Assembly: GCA_964534705.1 (NCBI GenBank)
Contig: CAZHPY010000005.1
Coordinates: forward strand, 1-40,964
DNA from: CAZHPY01 sp964534705
GTDB taxonomy: Bacteria; Omnitrophota; Gorgyraeia; 2-01-FULL-45-10
Length of the DNA stretch: 40,964 nt
Reading direction: 5' to 3'
The position numbers and the translations under genes are program-made. The notes beneath the pieces were generated by a model. That model had not been told where the DNA came from, did no database searches, and worked only from the letters and a program-made list of their open reading frames with translations. Numbering within the stretch: position 1 is the stretch's first letter; each line of letters starts with the position of its first letter. Shown piece by piece: positions 32,660 to 40,964 of this stretch.

Positions 32660-33789
32660 CCATGAAATATGTATTTAAAAAACGTGTTTATATCCTGGCG
32701 GCATTTATCCTGGATCTTTTCGGGGCAATATTATTTTTTCCGTTCAAGGCCGTTAAAAAACGAGCCCCTTCAAGCCCTAAGAAGATACTCGTTACCCGTC
32801 TGGACCATATAGGGGATTTTGTATCCACTACCCCCTTGTTCAAAAATCTCAAGAAGGATTTTCCTGATGCCGAGATCACGGTCCTGATAAATTCAGCGTC
32901 TAAGGAGCTTGCGTACCGGGACCCTAACATCGACAAAGTCATAACTTTTTCGCCCCCTCATCTTGCGCGTGAAGGCGGTTCCGGATACGGCGAAGGATTG
33001 AGAAGGGTGATAAAGGATGTTAGGAACATAGGTTTTGATCTTGGCATTGACCCGCGCGGCGACATATTATCCATATTAATAATGTGGCTGGGAAGGGTCA
33101 AGTATAGAGTGGGTTATGGGATAACCGGTGGCGGTTTTCTTCTCGATAAAGAAGCCAGGTATAATAAAGCTGTCCCTGTTATAGACAGAAACCTTTTTTT
33201 GCTGAGCGAGATCGGCGTATCGATAGGCGATAGATCGGCAGGCGTATACTTTAATGATAAGGATGCCGCCGCAGCGGAGGCTATCATTAGAGATGCAGTA
33301 TCGCAAATAATAGGTAAGACGGTCGTTTTGCATCCTTTTGCCGGCGCGCCTGCAAGGGAATGGACGATGAATAAATTCCAGGATCTCATATACCGGCTGA
33401 AAGAAAAGGGCATATCGGTATTTCTTATAGGGACAAAAAACGATATCCAACCCTATAAAGATGTTATTGATATGAGGGGTAAATTTACCCTTCCGCAATT
33501 AGCATATTTTATACGGCGCATCGGTTATTTTATCGGCCTTAATTCAGGGCCGGCCAACATTGCCGCGGCATTAGGTGTCCCAACCGTAGTGATAGCGTCG
33601 GGCACAGATGTTATCAGGCTTTGGATACCGGATAAAGGTAACGTGGATTTTGTCAGCAAGGAAATCTCCTGCAGCCCCTGCGAAACAAAAATATGTCCTA
33701 AGGAAAAACACCTCTGCATGGACGTTGTCAGCGTAGAAGATGTCATGAGCGCGATCGATACGGATAAGATACGGAGGGTAGAAGTTTGA
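32656..33789 (+). CDS. Family 9 glycosyltransferase (heptosyltransferase-like) with N-terminal hydrophobic segment
   Basis: From ATG 32656 (ATGA overlap) it has 377 residues. The GT9 signature ILVTRLDHIGDFVSTTPL appears after an N-terminal hydrophobic stretch (about residues 9-32, VYILAAFILDLFGAILFFPF) that may anchor it. The C-terminal donor site includes FIGLNSGPANIAAALGVPTV, the GT9 form of the conserved 'D-S/G-P-x-H' region, where the usual His is Asn (GPAN). Late cysteines (CSPCETKICPKEKHLC) are typical of GT9 C-termini. Heptosyltransferases build the inner core of LPS; other GT9 members transfer different sugars. The in-frame ATG at 32602 would add 18 residues inside the previous gene. 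Confidence 0.87.
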   Translation: MTMKYVFKKRVYILAAFILDLFGAILFFPFKAVKKRAPSSPKKILVTRLDHIGDFVSTTPLFKNLKKDFPDAEITVLINSASKELAYRDPNIDKVITFSPPHLAREGGSGYGEGLRRVIKDVRNIGFDLGIDPRGDILSILIMWLGRVKYRVGYGITGGGFLLDKEARYNKAVPVIDRNLFLLSEIGVSIGDRSAGVYFNDKDAAAAEAIIRDAVSQIIGKTVVLHPFAGAPAREWTMNKFQDLIYRLKEKGISVFLIGTKNDIQPYKDVIDMRGKFTLPQLAYFIRRIGYFIGLNSGPANIAAALGVPTVVIASGTDVIRLWIPDKGNVDFVSKEISCSPCETKICPKEKHLCMDVVSVEDVMSAIDTDKIRRVEV

Positions 33790-34916
33790 AAATATATTTT
33801 GACGCGAGAATGATAGATCACCCCGGCATAGGCAGATACATAAAGTGCATGTTGCCTCTCCTGGCGGAAGACAAGGAATTGGATCTGCATATCCTGGGTC
33901 AAAGCGATAAGATCAAAAATACTCTGGGAATGGTAAATAATATTATAGATTTTAATGAGCCCATATATTCGATCCGGGAGCAGGCCGGTTTTTTACGTCT
34001 TAAAAAAATAATAGGAAATGACATCCTTCATGTACCGCATTATAATATCCCGGTCCTGAAGAAGTTCAACCTTGTTGTTACCCTGCATGATATCATCCAC
34101 ATACTCTATCCGACGGGCGCTAAAAATAAGGCCGCCTCGATTTATATGAAGTATATGGTTAAAAAGGCGCTGTCTTCGGCAGGGCAGATAATCTGCGTTT
34201 CTAATTCGACAAAAGAGAGTATAGAAAAATTATTCAATGTAAAAGGCGGGAACTTAACCGTTATATACGAAGGTATCGATAAGGTATTTTCCAGGATAAC
34301 CGACCAGGAATATTTAGATAGTATCAGGAAGAAGTATAAGCTGCCCGAAAGATTTATCCTTTATGTAGGAAGTATAAGAAGGCATAAGAATATAACAGGT
34401 CTTCTCGCGGCATTTGAGCAGTTCACTAAGAGAGTGCCTGATATATGGCTTGTCATGGCCGGCAGATATAGCCAACCGATAAATTTAAAAAGACCAAGAG
34501 TCCTTTATCTGGGAGAAGTGGCAAGTGACGCTGACCTGGCTGGAATATATAATCAAGCTTGTTGTTTATTTAACCTGTCTTCTTACGAAGGTTTTGGACT
34601 TACCATATTGGAAGCGCAGGCGTGCGGTGTTCCGGTGATCTGCAGCGACATAGCTCCACATATGGAAATAGGGGGTGACGGCATAGCTGCCGTTGAGCCA
34701 TCTTATATTGACCAAATATATGAAAATCTGTATAATGTATTGTTTGAACAAGATATAAGGGGCAGGCTTATTTCCAAGGGCACGGAAAATGCAGCGCGTT
34801 TTAATTGGCAATCGACTGCCAAAAAGACGATAGAGGTATATAAAAGATTATATAATGAAAGTAGCCATAATTCACGATTGGCTTTTGGGAATGCGGGGAG
34901 GGGAGAGGATACTTAA
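33786..34916 (+). CDS. Family 4 glycosyltransferase (TTG start)
   Basis: A 376-residue GT4 enzyme starting with TTG at 33786, overlapping the previous stop by four bases. The N-terminal MKIYFDARMIDHPGIGRYIK matches the mannosyltransferase-like subgroup; the donor half has FILYVGSIRRHKNITGLLAA and SSYEGFGLTILEAQACGVPV with EX7E. After the expected end (about residue 358) the protein has an extra basic tail that overlaps the next gene by 62 bases. This may be a normal extension or a lost earlier stop. Likely adds a hexose such as mannose in the cytoplasm. Confidence 0.87.
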   Translation: MKIYFDARMIDHPGIGRYIKCMLPLLAEDKELDLHILGQSDKIKNTLGMVNNIIDFNEPIYSIREQAGFLRLKKIIGNDILHVPHYNIPVLKKFNLVVTLHDIIHILYPTGAKNKAASIYMKYMVKKALSSAGQIICVSNSTKESIEKLFNVKGGNLTVIYEGIDKVFSRITDQEYLDSIRKKYKLPERFILYVGSIRRHKNITGLLAAFEQFTKRVPDIWLVMAGRYSQPINLKRPRVLYLGEVASDADLAGIYNQACCLFNLSSYEGFGLTILEAQACGVPVICSDIAPHMEIGGDGIAAVEPSYIDQIYENLYNVLFEQDIRGRLISKGTENAARFNWQSTAKKTIEVYKRLYNESSHNSRLAFGNAGRGEDT

Positions 34917-35988
34917 TGTATTCTGCCAGATATTCCCTCAGGCAGAGATCTTTACGCTTATCTATGATAAAGGCACGCTTACCCCGACGCTTGAGAACAG
35001 GCCCATCCATACATCGTTTTTGCAGTATCTCCCTTCGGTAAAAGAAAAGTACAGGAATTACCTTCCTTTATTTCCTATAGCAATAGAAAGTTTCGATCTT
35101 AAGGGCTACGACCTTATTATAAGTTCTTCGCATTGCGTGGCAAAAGGAGCCCGTAAGCCGAAGAACGCCTATCATTTCTGTTATTGTTACACGCCCATGC
35201 GCTACATGTGGGTGTTTTTTGACCAATATTTCGGTTCTTATCCGGCTTGGGAAAAAGCGCTGGTATGGCTTGTCGGGGAAGATTTGAAGAGGTGGGATAT
35301 CGCTACTCTCCCCCGCGTAGATGATTTTGTCGCCATTTCCCATACAATAAAGGACAGGATACGGGATGTTTATAAGCGCGATTCAACCGTTATTTATCCT
35401 CCTGTAGAAGTGGATAAATTTAATTTCGATCCTTCGCGCAAAAAAGGGGATTATTATTTGTGTGTTTCAGCGCTTGTCCCGTACAAACGCATTGATATAA
35501 TGGTAGAGGCTTTTAACAGGATGCCGGATAAAAAATTAGTAATAGTGGGTGATGGGAATGTCCGCAAGGAGTGGGAGTCCAAAAAAGTTTCTTCCAATAT
35601 AAAATTCACGGGATGGCTGGGTCATGATGAGGTCGTCAAGGTTTGCTATGGAGCTAAGGCATTCCTTTATGCGGCCTTCGAGGATTTCGGTATAGCTCCT
35701 GTAGAGGCGCAGGCCATGGGCGTTCCGGTCATAGCCTATGGCAGGGGAGGGACCTCCGAAACCGTTATTCCCATAAACGGCCCTTTCGCCGATAAAAATC
35801 CTACAGGCGTGCTTTTCTATGAACAGGAGGCCCGATCACTTATAGACGCCATAACCGAGTTTGAAAGAAAAGAGGCTGAATTCAACCCTCTTGACGCCAG
35901 GTGCAACGCTGAAAGATTCTCTGAAGATAACTTCAGGAATAATATAAAAAGTTTTGTTAACCAAAAGATGGGCAAGATCGTCATATGA
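34855..35988 (+). CDS. Family 4 glycosyltransferase (WbaZ-like mannosyltransferase type)
   Basis: A 377-residue GT4 enzyme. The N-terminus MKVAIIHDWLLGMRGGERIL and the segment HCVAKGARKPKNAYHFCYCY followed by TPMRYMW are strongly of the WbaZ/mannosyltransferase group. The donor half has YYLCVSALVPYKRIDIMVEA and EDFGIAPVEAQAMGVPV with EX7E. The start ATG lies 62 bases inside the previous gene; no good later start keeps the conserved MKVAIIHDW N-terminus. Ends by ATGA overlap with the initiating sugar transferase. Confidence 0.89.
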   Translation: MKVAIIHDWLLGMRGGERILNVFCQIFPQAEIFTLIYDKGTLTPTLENRPIHTSFLQYLPSVKEKYRNYLPLFPIAIESFDLKGYDLIISSSHCVAKGARKPKNAYHFCYCYTPMRYMWVFFDQYFGSYPAWEKALVWLVGEDLKRWDIATLPRVDDFVAISHTIKDRIRDVYKRDSTVIYPPVEVDKFNFDPSRKKGDYYLCVSALVPYKRIDIMVEAFNRMPDKKLVIVGDGNVRKEWESKKVSSNIKFTGWLGHDEVVKVCYGAKAFLYAAFEDFGIAPVEAQAMGVPVIAYGRGGTSETVIPINGPFADKNPTGVLFYEQEARSLIDAITEFERKEAEFNPLDARCNAERFSEDNFRNNIKSFVNQKMGKIVI

Positions 35989-37388
35989 TGACATTGCTTA
36001 ACAAAAAAAGATTGAATACGCTTTTTACCGGCGCATTGATGCTTGGCGATTTTATCGCGATATTTGTCGCGCTCTTTTTTTCCTATGAGTTACGTTTTCA
36101 CTCAAACATTTTTTCTACACCACTGGGTGTGCCCTCGGTAGAAAATTATTTCCTGCCGATGCTCTGGATAACAGTACTTCTTGTGATAGTGATGAATACG
36201 CAGAGGATGTACAAGGCCGACCCCACCAAAAAATTCATAGACTATTTCTTCCTGATATTCAAAAGTGTGGGCATAACGATGCTTTTCGTGCTTGCAGGGA
36301 CCTTTTTTTACAGGGAAAGGGCCTATTCCAGGTCGCTTATATTTATTGCATGGATATCCCTGATCTTATTTATTACATTTTTCCGCTGCCTTCTAAGCAT
36401 ACTTTATAAAAAAAGCATATTGCCGCGCGTAAGAAAGAAGATAGTGATAATCGGTAAGCCCGAGACAATGGACATAATAAAGACACATGAAAAATATTTC
36501 AAGCGTTACGGTGACATAGCAGGAATAGTCTCTACCAGAAAAACCACCCAGGATTATCCCATACCCGCAAAGTACCTGGGCGCCATAGAGAATTTTGAGG
36601 ATATACTGGAAGCCATAAAGCCGGATGAAGTGATATTGTCTGACCTGGAGCTGCCGAAAAAGAAGATAATATCCATGATACTTGAATCGGAAAAGAGGAT
36701 GGTCACGTTCAAAATAGTAGCGGACCTCTTCGATATCATGATACAGCAATTTGAGATAGAGAATATAAACGGGCTCAACCTTATAAGGATAAAGGAATCG
36801 CCTTTAAATAATACATACAGCAGGTTCTTAAAAAGGGCTATGGATTTTTTAGGAGCGGCATTCGGCCTGATAGCATTATCGCCTATCTTTATTATCGTGT
36901 CCATAATAGTCAAGATGGATTCCAGAGGTGCGGTACTCTTTGCGCAGGAAAGGATAACCGAAGGTGGCAGGTTGTTTAAGATATATAAGTTCAGGACCAT
37001 GCGCCCCGAAGCGGAGGCCGCTACAGGCCCGGTATTTGCCCAGGAAAATGATGAGCGCTGCACTAAAATAGGAAAATTTTTAAGGATGTACAATATCGAT
37101 GAGCTCCCGCAGTTATTCAATGTGCTTATCGGCGACATGAGCCTTGTGGGCCCCAGGCCGGAAAGGCCGTATTTTGTTGACCAGTTCAAGGACGGGATCC
37201 CCCGTTATATGAGCCGCCATCACATCAAGGCCGGGATGACAGGCTGGGCGCAGGTAAACGGTTTAAGGCAGGGAACTCCTATCGAGGCGCGCGTTAAGTA
37301 CGACCTTTATTATTCGGAGAACTGGTCCGTCTGGTTCGATCTTAAAATAATCCTTCTTTCACTGGTGGCTTTAAAAAATGCTTATTAA
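35985..37388 (+). CDS. Undecaprenyl-phosphate sugar-1-phosphate transferase (WbaP/WcaJ-like initiating enzyme)
   Basis: A 467-residue polyisoprenyl-phosphate hexose-1-phosphate transferase that starts repeat-unit assembly by loading a sugar-1-phosphate onto undecaprenyl phosphate. The N-terminal half carries four membrane helices (about 12-130) and a CoA-binding-like Rossmann domain; a further helix (about 285-307) precedes the catalytic domain. K335 in YKFRTM, D372/E373 in NIDELPQL and GDMSLVGPRPE are the family's active-site and signature motifs. The usual substrate is UDP-glucose or UDP-galactose; the exact one is not readable. It is flanked by GT4 and Wzy-like genes, the classical order in an exopolysaccharide or O-antigen locus. 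Confidence 0.93.
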   Translation: MMTLLNKKRLNTLFTGALMLGDFIAIFVALFFSYELRFHSNIFSTPLGVPSVENYFLPMLWITVLLVIVMNTQRMYKADPTKKFIDYFFLIFKSVGITMLFVLAGTFFYRERAYSRSLIFIAWISLILFITFFRCLLSILYKKSILPRVRKKIVIIGKPETMDIIKTHEKYFKRYGDIAGIVSTRKTTQDYPIPAKYLGAIENFEDILEAIKPDEVILSDLELPKKKIISMILESEKRMVTFKIVADLFDIMIQQFEIENINGLNLIRIKESPLNNTYSRFLKRAMDFLGAAFGLIALSPIFIIVSIIVKMDSRGAVLFAQERITEGGRLFKIYKFRTMRPEAEAATGPVFAQENDERCTKIGKFLRMYNIDELPQLFNVLIGDMSLVGPRPERPYFVDQFKDGIPRYMSRHHIKAGMTGWAQVNGLRQGTPIEARVKYDLYYSENWSVWFDLKIILLSLVALKNAY

Positions 37389-38586
37389 TACATTGAACAT
37401 TTTAACTGAATTGTCGCTCTGGCTTCTTCTTTTCGGGATAACTTTTTCAAATTCCGCTACAGAGATATTTGCGATATCCATTATATGCTTTTTTATTATC
37501 AGGAAAATAGCGCTAAAGGACCACAGGCTGCCTAAAACGCCGGTTAACCTGTCGTTGTATTTATTGTGCGCGGTCATATTGATAACGTTTTTCAGGAGCG
37601 CGTACTTAAGTGAAAGCATGAGAGGATTTCTGCGGATAATTAAATTCGCATTCTTGTTCCTTGCCGTTACCGATTTTCTTGGCTGCGATAAAAAACGGCT
37701 CACCAGGACATTCTGGGCTGTTATGGGGATAGCATGTTTTACATTTCTCAATGGGATATTCCAGTCGATATTTAATTTTGATATTATCCGGCATAACCAG
37801 GTCATACTTACCGACAAGTGGCAAAGGATACCTGGCGCTTTTGTACATCCGAATGATTTTGCGGCATATATAATATCCGTATTGCCCATAACGTTCTGTT
37901 TTTTGTGCGCTTCTTTTAGAAAAAAACAAAGAGTATTTCTTGCGATAAACTGTATTTTAGGTTCTTACTGTCTTATAAGGACATCGTCCAGAGGGGCCTG
38001 GGTGGCATTCCTGCTGGGCATAATATTGTATTTTTATTTTTACAATAAGAAAATTTCAATAATAGTTCCCTTGGTAATAATATCGGTCGGTATGCTGCTG
38101 CCGCATGGTTTTGACCGGATCAAAGGGCTTTTTGTTTTTGAACAAAATACCGTATGGGAGAGAACCCAGCTATGGAAAGGCACATGGGAGATGATAAAGG
38201 CGCACCCTTTCCTGGGATTTGGCGTTAACACTTTTTCCAGATACTTCCCCATGTATAAACCGCCGGAATATTGGGGGATCATGTATTCCCATAATTCATA
38301 TCTGCAGATGTGGTCCGAGATAGGAATATTAGGGCTCGGGGCTTTTCTTTCGATCGTATTTATAGTTTTAAAACAAACGGTGCATAATATAAGGCAAAAG
38401 ATAAAAAGCGGCGCAGAGGGGTTTGCGCTCCTGGGCGCCCTGGCCGGTTACGTGGCGTTTCTCGCGCAGTCTGGTTTGGATACCAATTTGTTTTCCCTGA
38501 GGCTTACGACCCTTTTTTGGCTGATGACAGCGTATTTAGTGTCGCTAAATAAATTTTTGAAAGAAAAACTCGAACATGGCGGATAA
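37378..38586 (+). CDS. O-antigen ligase/polymerase family protein (Wzy/WaaL)
   Basis: A 402-residue polytopic membrane protein with about 11 helices and a large periplasmic loop (about 240-310). RTSSRGAWVAFLLGIILYF and the loop motif HPFLGFGVNTFSRY with SHNSYLQMWSEIGILG are hallmark features of the Wzy_C/O-antigen ligase family. It either polymerises flipped repeat units or transfers the finished chain to lipid A core; sequence alone does not separate these. It overlaps the initiating transferase by 11 bases and the GT2-GT9 fusion by 11 bases. Confidence 0.88.
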   Translation: MLINTLNILTELSLWLLLFGITFSNSATEIFAISIICFFIIRKIALKDHRLPKTPVNLSLYLLCAVILITFFRSAYLSESMRGFLRIIKFAFLFLAVTDFLGCDKKRLTRTFWAVMGIACFTFLNGIFQSIFNFDIIRHNQVILTDKWQRIPGAFVHPNDFAAYIISVLPITFCFLCASFRKKQRVFLAINCILGSYCLIRTSSRGAWVAFLLGIILYFYFYNKKISIIVPLVIISVGMLLPHGFDRIKGLFVFEQNTVWERTQLWKGTWEMIKAHPFLGFGVNTFSRYFPMYKPPEYWGIMYSHNSYLQMWSEIGILGLGAFLSIVFIVLKQTVHNIRQKIKSGAEGFALLGALAGYVAFLAQSGLDTNLFSLRLTTLFWLMTAYLVSLNKFLKEKLEHGG

Positions 38587-40291
38587 TTATTCCATAACTG
38601 CAGTGGTCCTGTCCAGTAATTCTGAAAAGAAGATAGGCAAATGTCTCGAATCGCTTGTCGGCTGGGCCGATGAAATTATTATTGTAGATGGTGAAAGCAC
38701 TGATAATACCGCGCAAATAGCGCATGGGTTTGGAGCGGCAGTATATTCCCACCCGTTCCTTGGCTCCTTTGCCGAAGAAAGGAATTTCGGGACGGATAAG
38801 GCAAAAAGCGAATGGGTATTGCAGCTTGACAGCGATGAGATCGTGAGCGTGGAATTTAAAAAGATGTGTGACCAGACGCTTCCGGGTACGACATGCGCTG
38901 CGTTCAAGTTCAGGAGAAAGAATGTATTCTTAGGGCATGAGTTCAGGTATGGCGGTTGGTATCACTGGTCACAGCACCTCTTTAAAAAAGTGAAGGCCCG
39001 TTACGAGGGCAGGGTGCATGAGAAGATGATAGTGGATGGCGAGATAGGGTATATAGACGCCCATCTTCTGCATATACCCTTCGACAGCATATCCGAATTT
39101 GTGGACAGGCAGAACAGGTATACTGACCTTCAGGCCAGGGATATACTTGACAGCGAGAAGGACCTTACCGCAAGGAAAGTAAAATACAACCTGAGAAGGA
39201 AGCCTCTCAAACTGTTCAGGAAGATATATTTCAATAAAAAAGGCTATAAAGAAGGGTTTTATGGCCTTGTATTCGCCCTCCTTTCATCGTGGGTCCATTT
39301 CCTGAAATGGGCCAAAGTGTGGGAATTGATAAGGGAAAAAAAGAGGATACTCGTTATCAGGAACGACCGTTTCGGCGAGTTTTTGCTCAACATACCTGCA
39401 ATAAGGGCCCTGAAGGAAAGATTCGCGGATTCAAAGATAATATTGGCAGTAGACCCTTATGTAAAGGGCCTTGCCCTGGAGATACCGTATGTCGATGAGG
39501 CAATAGAATGGAAGAACGGCAGGCATTCTTTAATAGACGTATTCAGGTTCGCGATGTTATTAAAAAGCAGGGAGATCGATATTGTGTTTGTAATGAACCC
39601 TTCAAAAGATTCCAACCTGGCAGTTTATTTTGCGGGTATACCTGAACGGATCGGTTATGCGCGCAAGTGGGATTTTCTTCTTACAAAAACCATACAGGAT
39701 ACCAAGGACCTCGGACTCAAGCATGAGGTGGAATGCAATCTTGAGCTTGTTAAGGCTGCAGGCGCCGAGACAAAAGATAAGAGCCTTTTTATCGATGTAA
39801 AGGGGGCGGACCCCCTGATCCCGGGCGGGTCGATCGCAATACATCCCTGGACAAGCGATCCCATAAAACAATGGCCATCCGAACGTTTCAGGGAATTAGC
39901 TTTGAGGCTGGTAAAAGAACTGGAGACCGATGTCGTCATAATAGGCGGCAAAGAGGAACTTGGAAAAAGCGCCTCATACAATTATCTCAATAACCGTATA
40001 ATAAACATGACAGGAAAAACTTCTTTGCCGCAATTAGCGGGTATCCTGAAAAAGTGCGGGCTCCTTATATCGGGAGACAGCGGGCCGGTCCATCTGGCTT
40101 CCAGCGTAGGAACACCTGTCATAGCCCTTTTCAGGAACGACATAGCCGGGAAAGGCCCAAAAAGGTGGGGCCCATGGGGCCATGGCGATCTTGTGATAGA
40201 GAAAAAACAGTTGTCAGATATAACCGTAGAAGAAGTCCTAAATAAGGTAAAAGAGTGGAAAAAATCCTCATCATCAATCCTTTCGGTATAG
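38576..40291 (+). CDS. GT2-GT9 fusion glycosyltransferase (WaaE-like + heptosyltransferase-like)
   Basis: A 571-residue bifunctional-looking protein. Residues about 1-245 are a WaaE/KdtX-type GT2: SITAVVLSSNSEKKIGKCLE, IIVDGESTDNT, metal site LDSDE (D85-E88), and GGWYHWSQHLFKK. From residue 256 a GT9 domain begins (KRILVIRNDRFGEFLLNIPA) and ends with IHPWTSDPIKQWPSERF and LLISGDSGPVHLASSVGTPV, the latter carrying the conserved GPxH. The two activities are normally separate LPS-core enzymes: WaaE adds glucose to heptose and GT9 enzymes add heptose. The join is in one frame without a start between them. The next GT9 gene overlaps by 37 bases. Confidence 0.88.
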   Translation: MADNYSITAVVLSSNSEKKIGKCLESLVGWADEIIIVDGESTDNTAQIAHGFGAAVYSHPFLGSFAEERNFGTDKAKSEWVLQLDSDEIVSVEFKKMCDQTLPGTTCAAFKFRRKNVFLGHEFRYGGWYHWSQHLFKKVKARYEGRVHEKMIVDGEIGYIDAHLLHIPFDSISEFVDRQNRYTDLQARDILDSEKDLTARKVKYNLRRKPLKLFRKIYFNKKGYKEGFYGLVFALLSSWVHFLKWAKVWELIREKKRILVIRNDRFGEFLLNIPAIRALKERFADSKIILAVDPYVKGLALEIPYVDEAIEWKNGRHSLIDVFRFAMLLKSREIDIVFVMNPSKDSNLAVYFAGIPERIGYARKWDFLLTKTIQDTKDLGLKHEVECNLELVKAAGAETKDKSLFIDVKGADPLIPGGSIAIHPWTSDPIKQWPSERFRELALRLVKELETDVVIIGGKEELGKSASYNYLNNRIINMTGKTSLPQLAGILKKCGLLISGDSGPVHLASSVGTPVIALFRNDIAGKGPKRWGPWGHGDLVIEKKQLSDITVEEVLNKVKEWKKSSSSILSV

Positions 40292-40964
40292 GGGATGTCT
40301 TATTCACAACGCCCGTAATAAACGCTTTAAAACAGAAATATCCGGGTAGTTTTATCGGGTATTGGTGCAATGAACGGACAAAAGATCTTTTAAAAAATGA
40401 CGGCCGGATAAACAGGATATTTGCCTTATCGCGCGGCGATATAAAAAGAATATACAATGGAAGGCCCTTGAGGGGGTTCCTGGCATTGTTCAGCCTTCTT
40501 AATGAAATAAAGAAGGAGCGTTTCGAGGTCGCTTTCGATTTTTCATTAGACAGCAAATATGGTTTTTTATCCAGGCTCATCGGGATAAAAAAAAGGGTCG
40601 GGTTCGATTATAAAAACCGGGGCAGGTTCCTGACTGACAGAGTATGGCTGCAGGGATATTCCGGCAGGCATGTCATAGAGCATTATTTTGATCTCTTGAG
40701 ATTCGTCGGCATAGTGCCTGCCAAAAAAGGGCCGGAGCTTATTACCGGAAGTAAAAATGTAAATATGGCAGGAAGCGGGACCGTCTTAGGCATAGCTATG
40801 GGCGGGGGCGAGAGCTGGGGGAAGGATGCATCGTATAAACAATGGCCCGCCAGGAAATTCGGACAGCTTGCAGCCAGGCTGACAAAAGACCTTAATGCTA
40901 AAATAATCCTTTTGGGCGGCGCGCAGGAAAAGGCGCTTGCGGAAGAGGTCATTAATGAAGCCAA
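40255..40964 (+). CDS. Family 9 glycosyltransferase, partial (runs off the right edge)
   Basis: An open reading frame from GTG at 40255 to the window end, in another frame than the GT2-GT9 gene. The translation begins MEKILIINPFGIGDVLFTTP, the typical GT9 N-terminus, and continues VINALKQKYPGSFIGYWCNE. Further on, IAMGGGESWGKDASYKQWPA and IILLGGAQEKALAEEV match the donor-binding half. About 236 codons are visible, roughly two-thirds of a normal GT9. AAGG eight bases upstream (in AATAAGGTAAAAGAGTG) supports the GTG start. It is the third GT9 domain in the last 9 kb, so it probably belongs to the same core/saccharide assembly. Confidence 0.82.
   Translation, partial: MEKILIINPFGIGDVLFTTPVINALKQKYPGSFIGYWCNERTKDLLKNDGRINRIFALSRGDIKRIYNGRPLRGFLALFSLLNEIKKERFEVAFDFSLDSKYGFLSRLIGIKKRVGFDYKNRGRFLTDRVWLQGYSGRHVIEHYFDLLRFVGIVPAKKGPELITGSKNVNMAGSGTVLGIAMGGGESWGKDASYKQWPARKFGQLAARLTKDLNAKIILLGGAQEKALAEEVINEA

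Noticed and set aside
36554..37189. Antisense reading frame of 211 codons, the longest on the - strand
   Set aside because: It is the shadow of the catalytic half of the WbaP/WcaJ-like gene, which has full active-site motifs; the antisense product has no recognisable domain or ribosome site.
39289..39498. Same-strand 69-codon ORF inside the GT2-GT9 gene
   Set aside because: It is an out-of-frame shadow of the junction between the two glycosyltransferase domains, with no domain of its own.

Overview
The window is one uninterrupted, single-strand surface-polysaccharide locus of 38 genes, all on the + strand. Neighbouring genes are separated by at most about 30 bases and very often overlap, many by the four-base ATGA stop/start arrangement, so long polycistronic transcription with translational coupling is likely. 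I see no tRNA, rRNA, CRISPR array, insertion sequence, convincing terminator, or gene-free stretch over 300 bases. The last gene runs off the right edge.

Organism: three GT9 (heptosyltransferase-type) domains, a WaaE-like GT2 domain, a Wzx-type flippase, a Wzy/WaaL-type polymerase or ligase and a polyprenyl-phosphate sugar transferase point to a bacterium with a Gram-negative (diderm) envelope. Coding is rich in ATA (Ile) and AGG/AGA (Arg). The style resembles uncultured lineages such as Omnitrophota, but that is a low-confidence inference without a phylogenetic test.

Layout. (1) 17-256: a small excisionase/MerR-type helix-turn-helix protein. (2) 287-1750: Wzx-like flippase. (3) 1747-12367: a nucleotide-sugar block resembling nonulosonate (legionaminic-acid-like) synthesis. 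It holds a LegC-like aminotransferase, NeuD/PglD-like acetyltransferase, GT2, NeuB-like synthase, an unusual UDP-sugar dehydrogenase homologue, radical SAM/SPASM protein, PtmE-like CBS-nucleotidyltransferase, SpsF/CMP-sugar-synthetase-like protein, Gfo/Idh/MocA oxidoreductase, a second DegT aminotransferase and a GNAT acetyltransferase. (4) 12377-18922: an unrecognised GT-B-like protein, two methyltransferases flanking a CDP-alcohol phosphatidyltransferase, a DPM/ArnC-like GT2 and a B12-type radical SAM protein. (5) 18929-27837: GT4, HPr-kinase-like P-loop protein, UPF0104-type membrane protein, a divergent RtcB-like protein, a GT-C-like membrane protein, GT2, and a formyltransferase-deacetylase fusion. 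(6) 27850-31602: LegB-like dehydratase/epimerase, WbpD-like acetyltransferase with a zinc-ribbon tail, an alpha/alpha-toroid protein and a UDP-GlcNAc 2-epimerase. (7) 31607-40964: a GT4/GT9 run, the initiating polyprenyl-phosphate sugar transferase, the Wzy/WaaL-like protein, a GT2-GT9 fusion and a partial GT9.

How it may work together (inference): the initiating transferase loads a sugar-1-phosphate on undecaprenyl phosphate, the cytoplasmic GT2/GT4/GT9 enzymes extend it with rare sugars made in blocks 3 and 6, Wzx flips it, and the O-antigen polymerase/ligase-type protein polymerises or attaches it. The DPM/ArnC-like GT2, the GT-C protein and the formyltransferase-deacetylase fusion suggest a second, periplasmic decoration branch. 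The most unusual members are the divergent RtcB homologue with one metal-ligand Asp missing, the formyltransferase-deacetylase fusion, a sugar dehydrogenase homologue lacking the catalytic Asp, and a CDP-alcohol phosphatidyltransferase with His for the last motif Asp.
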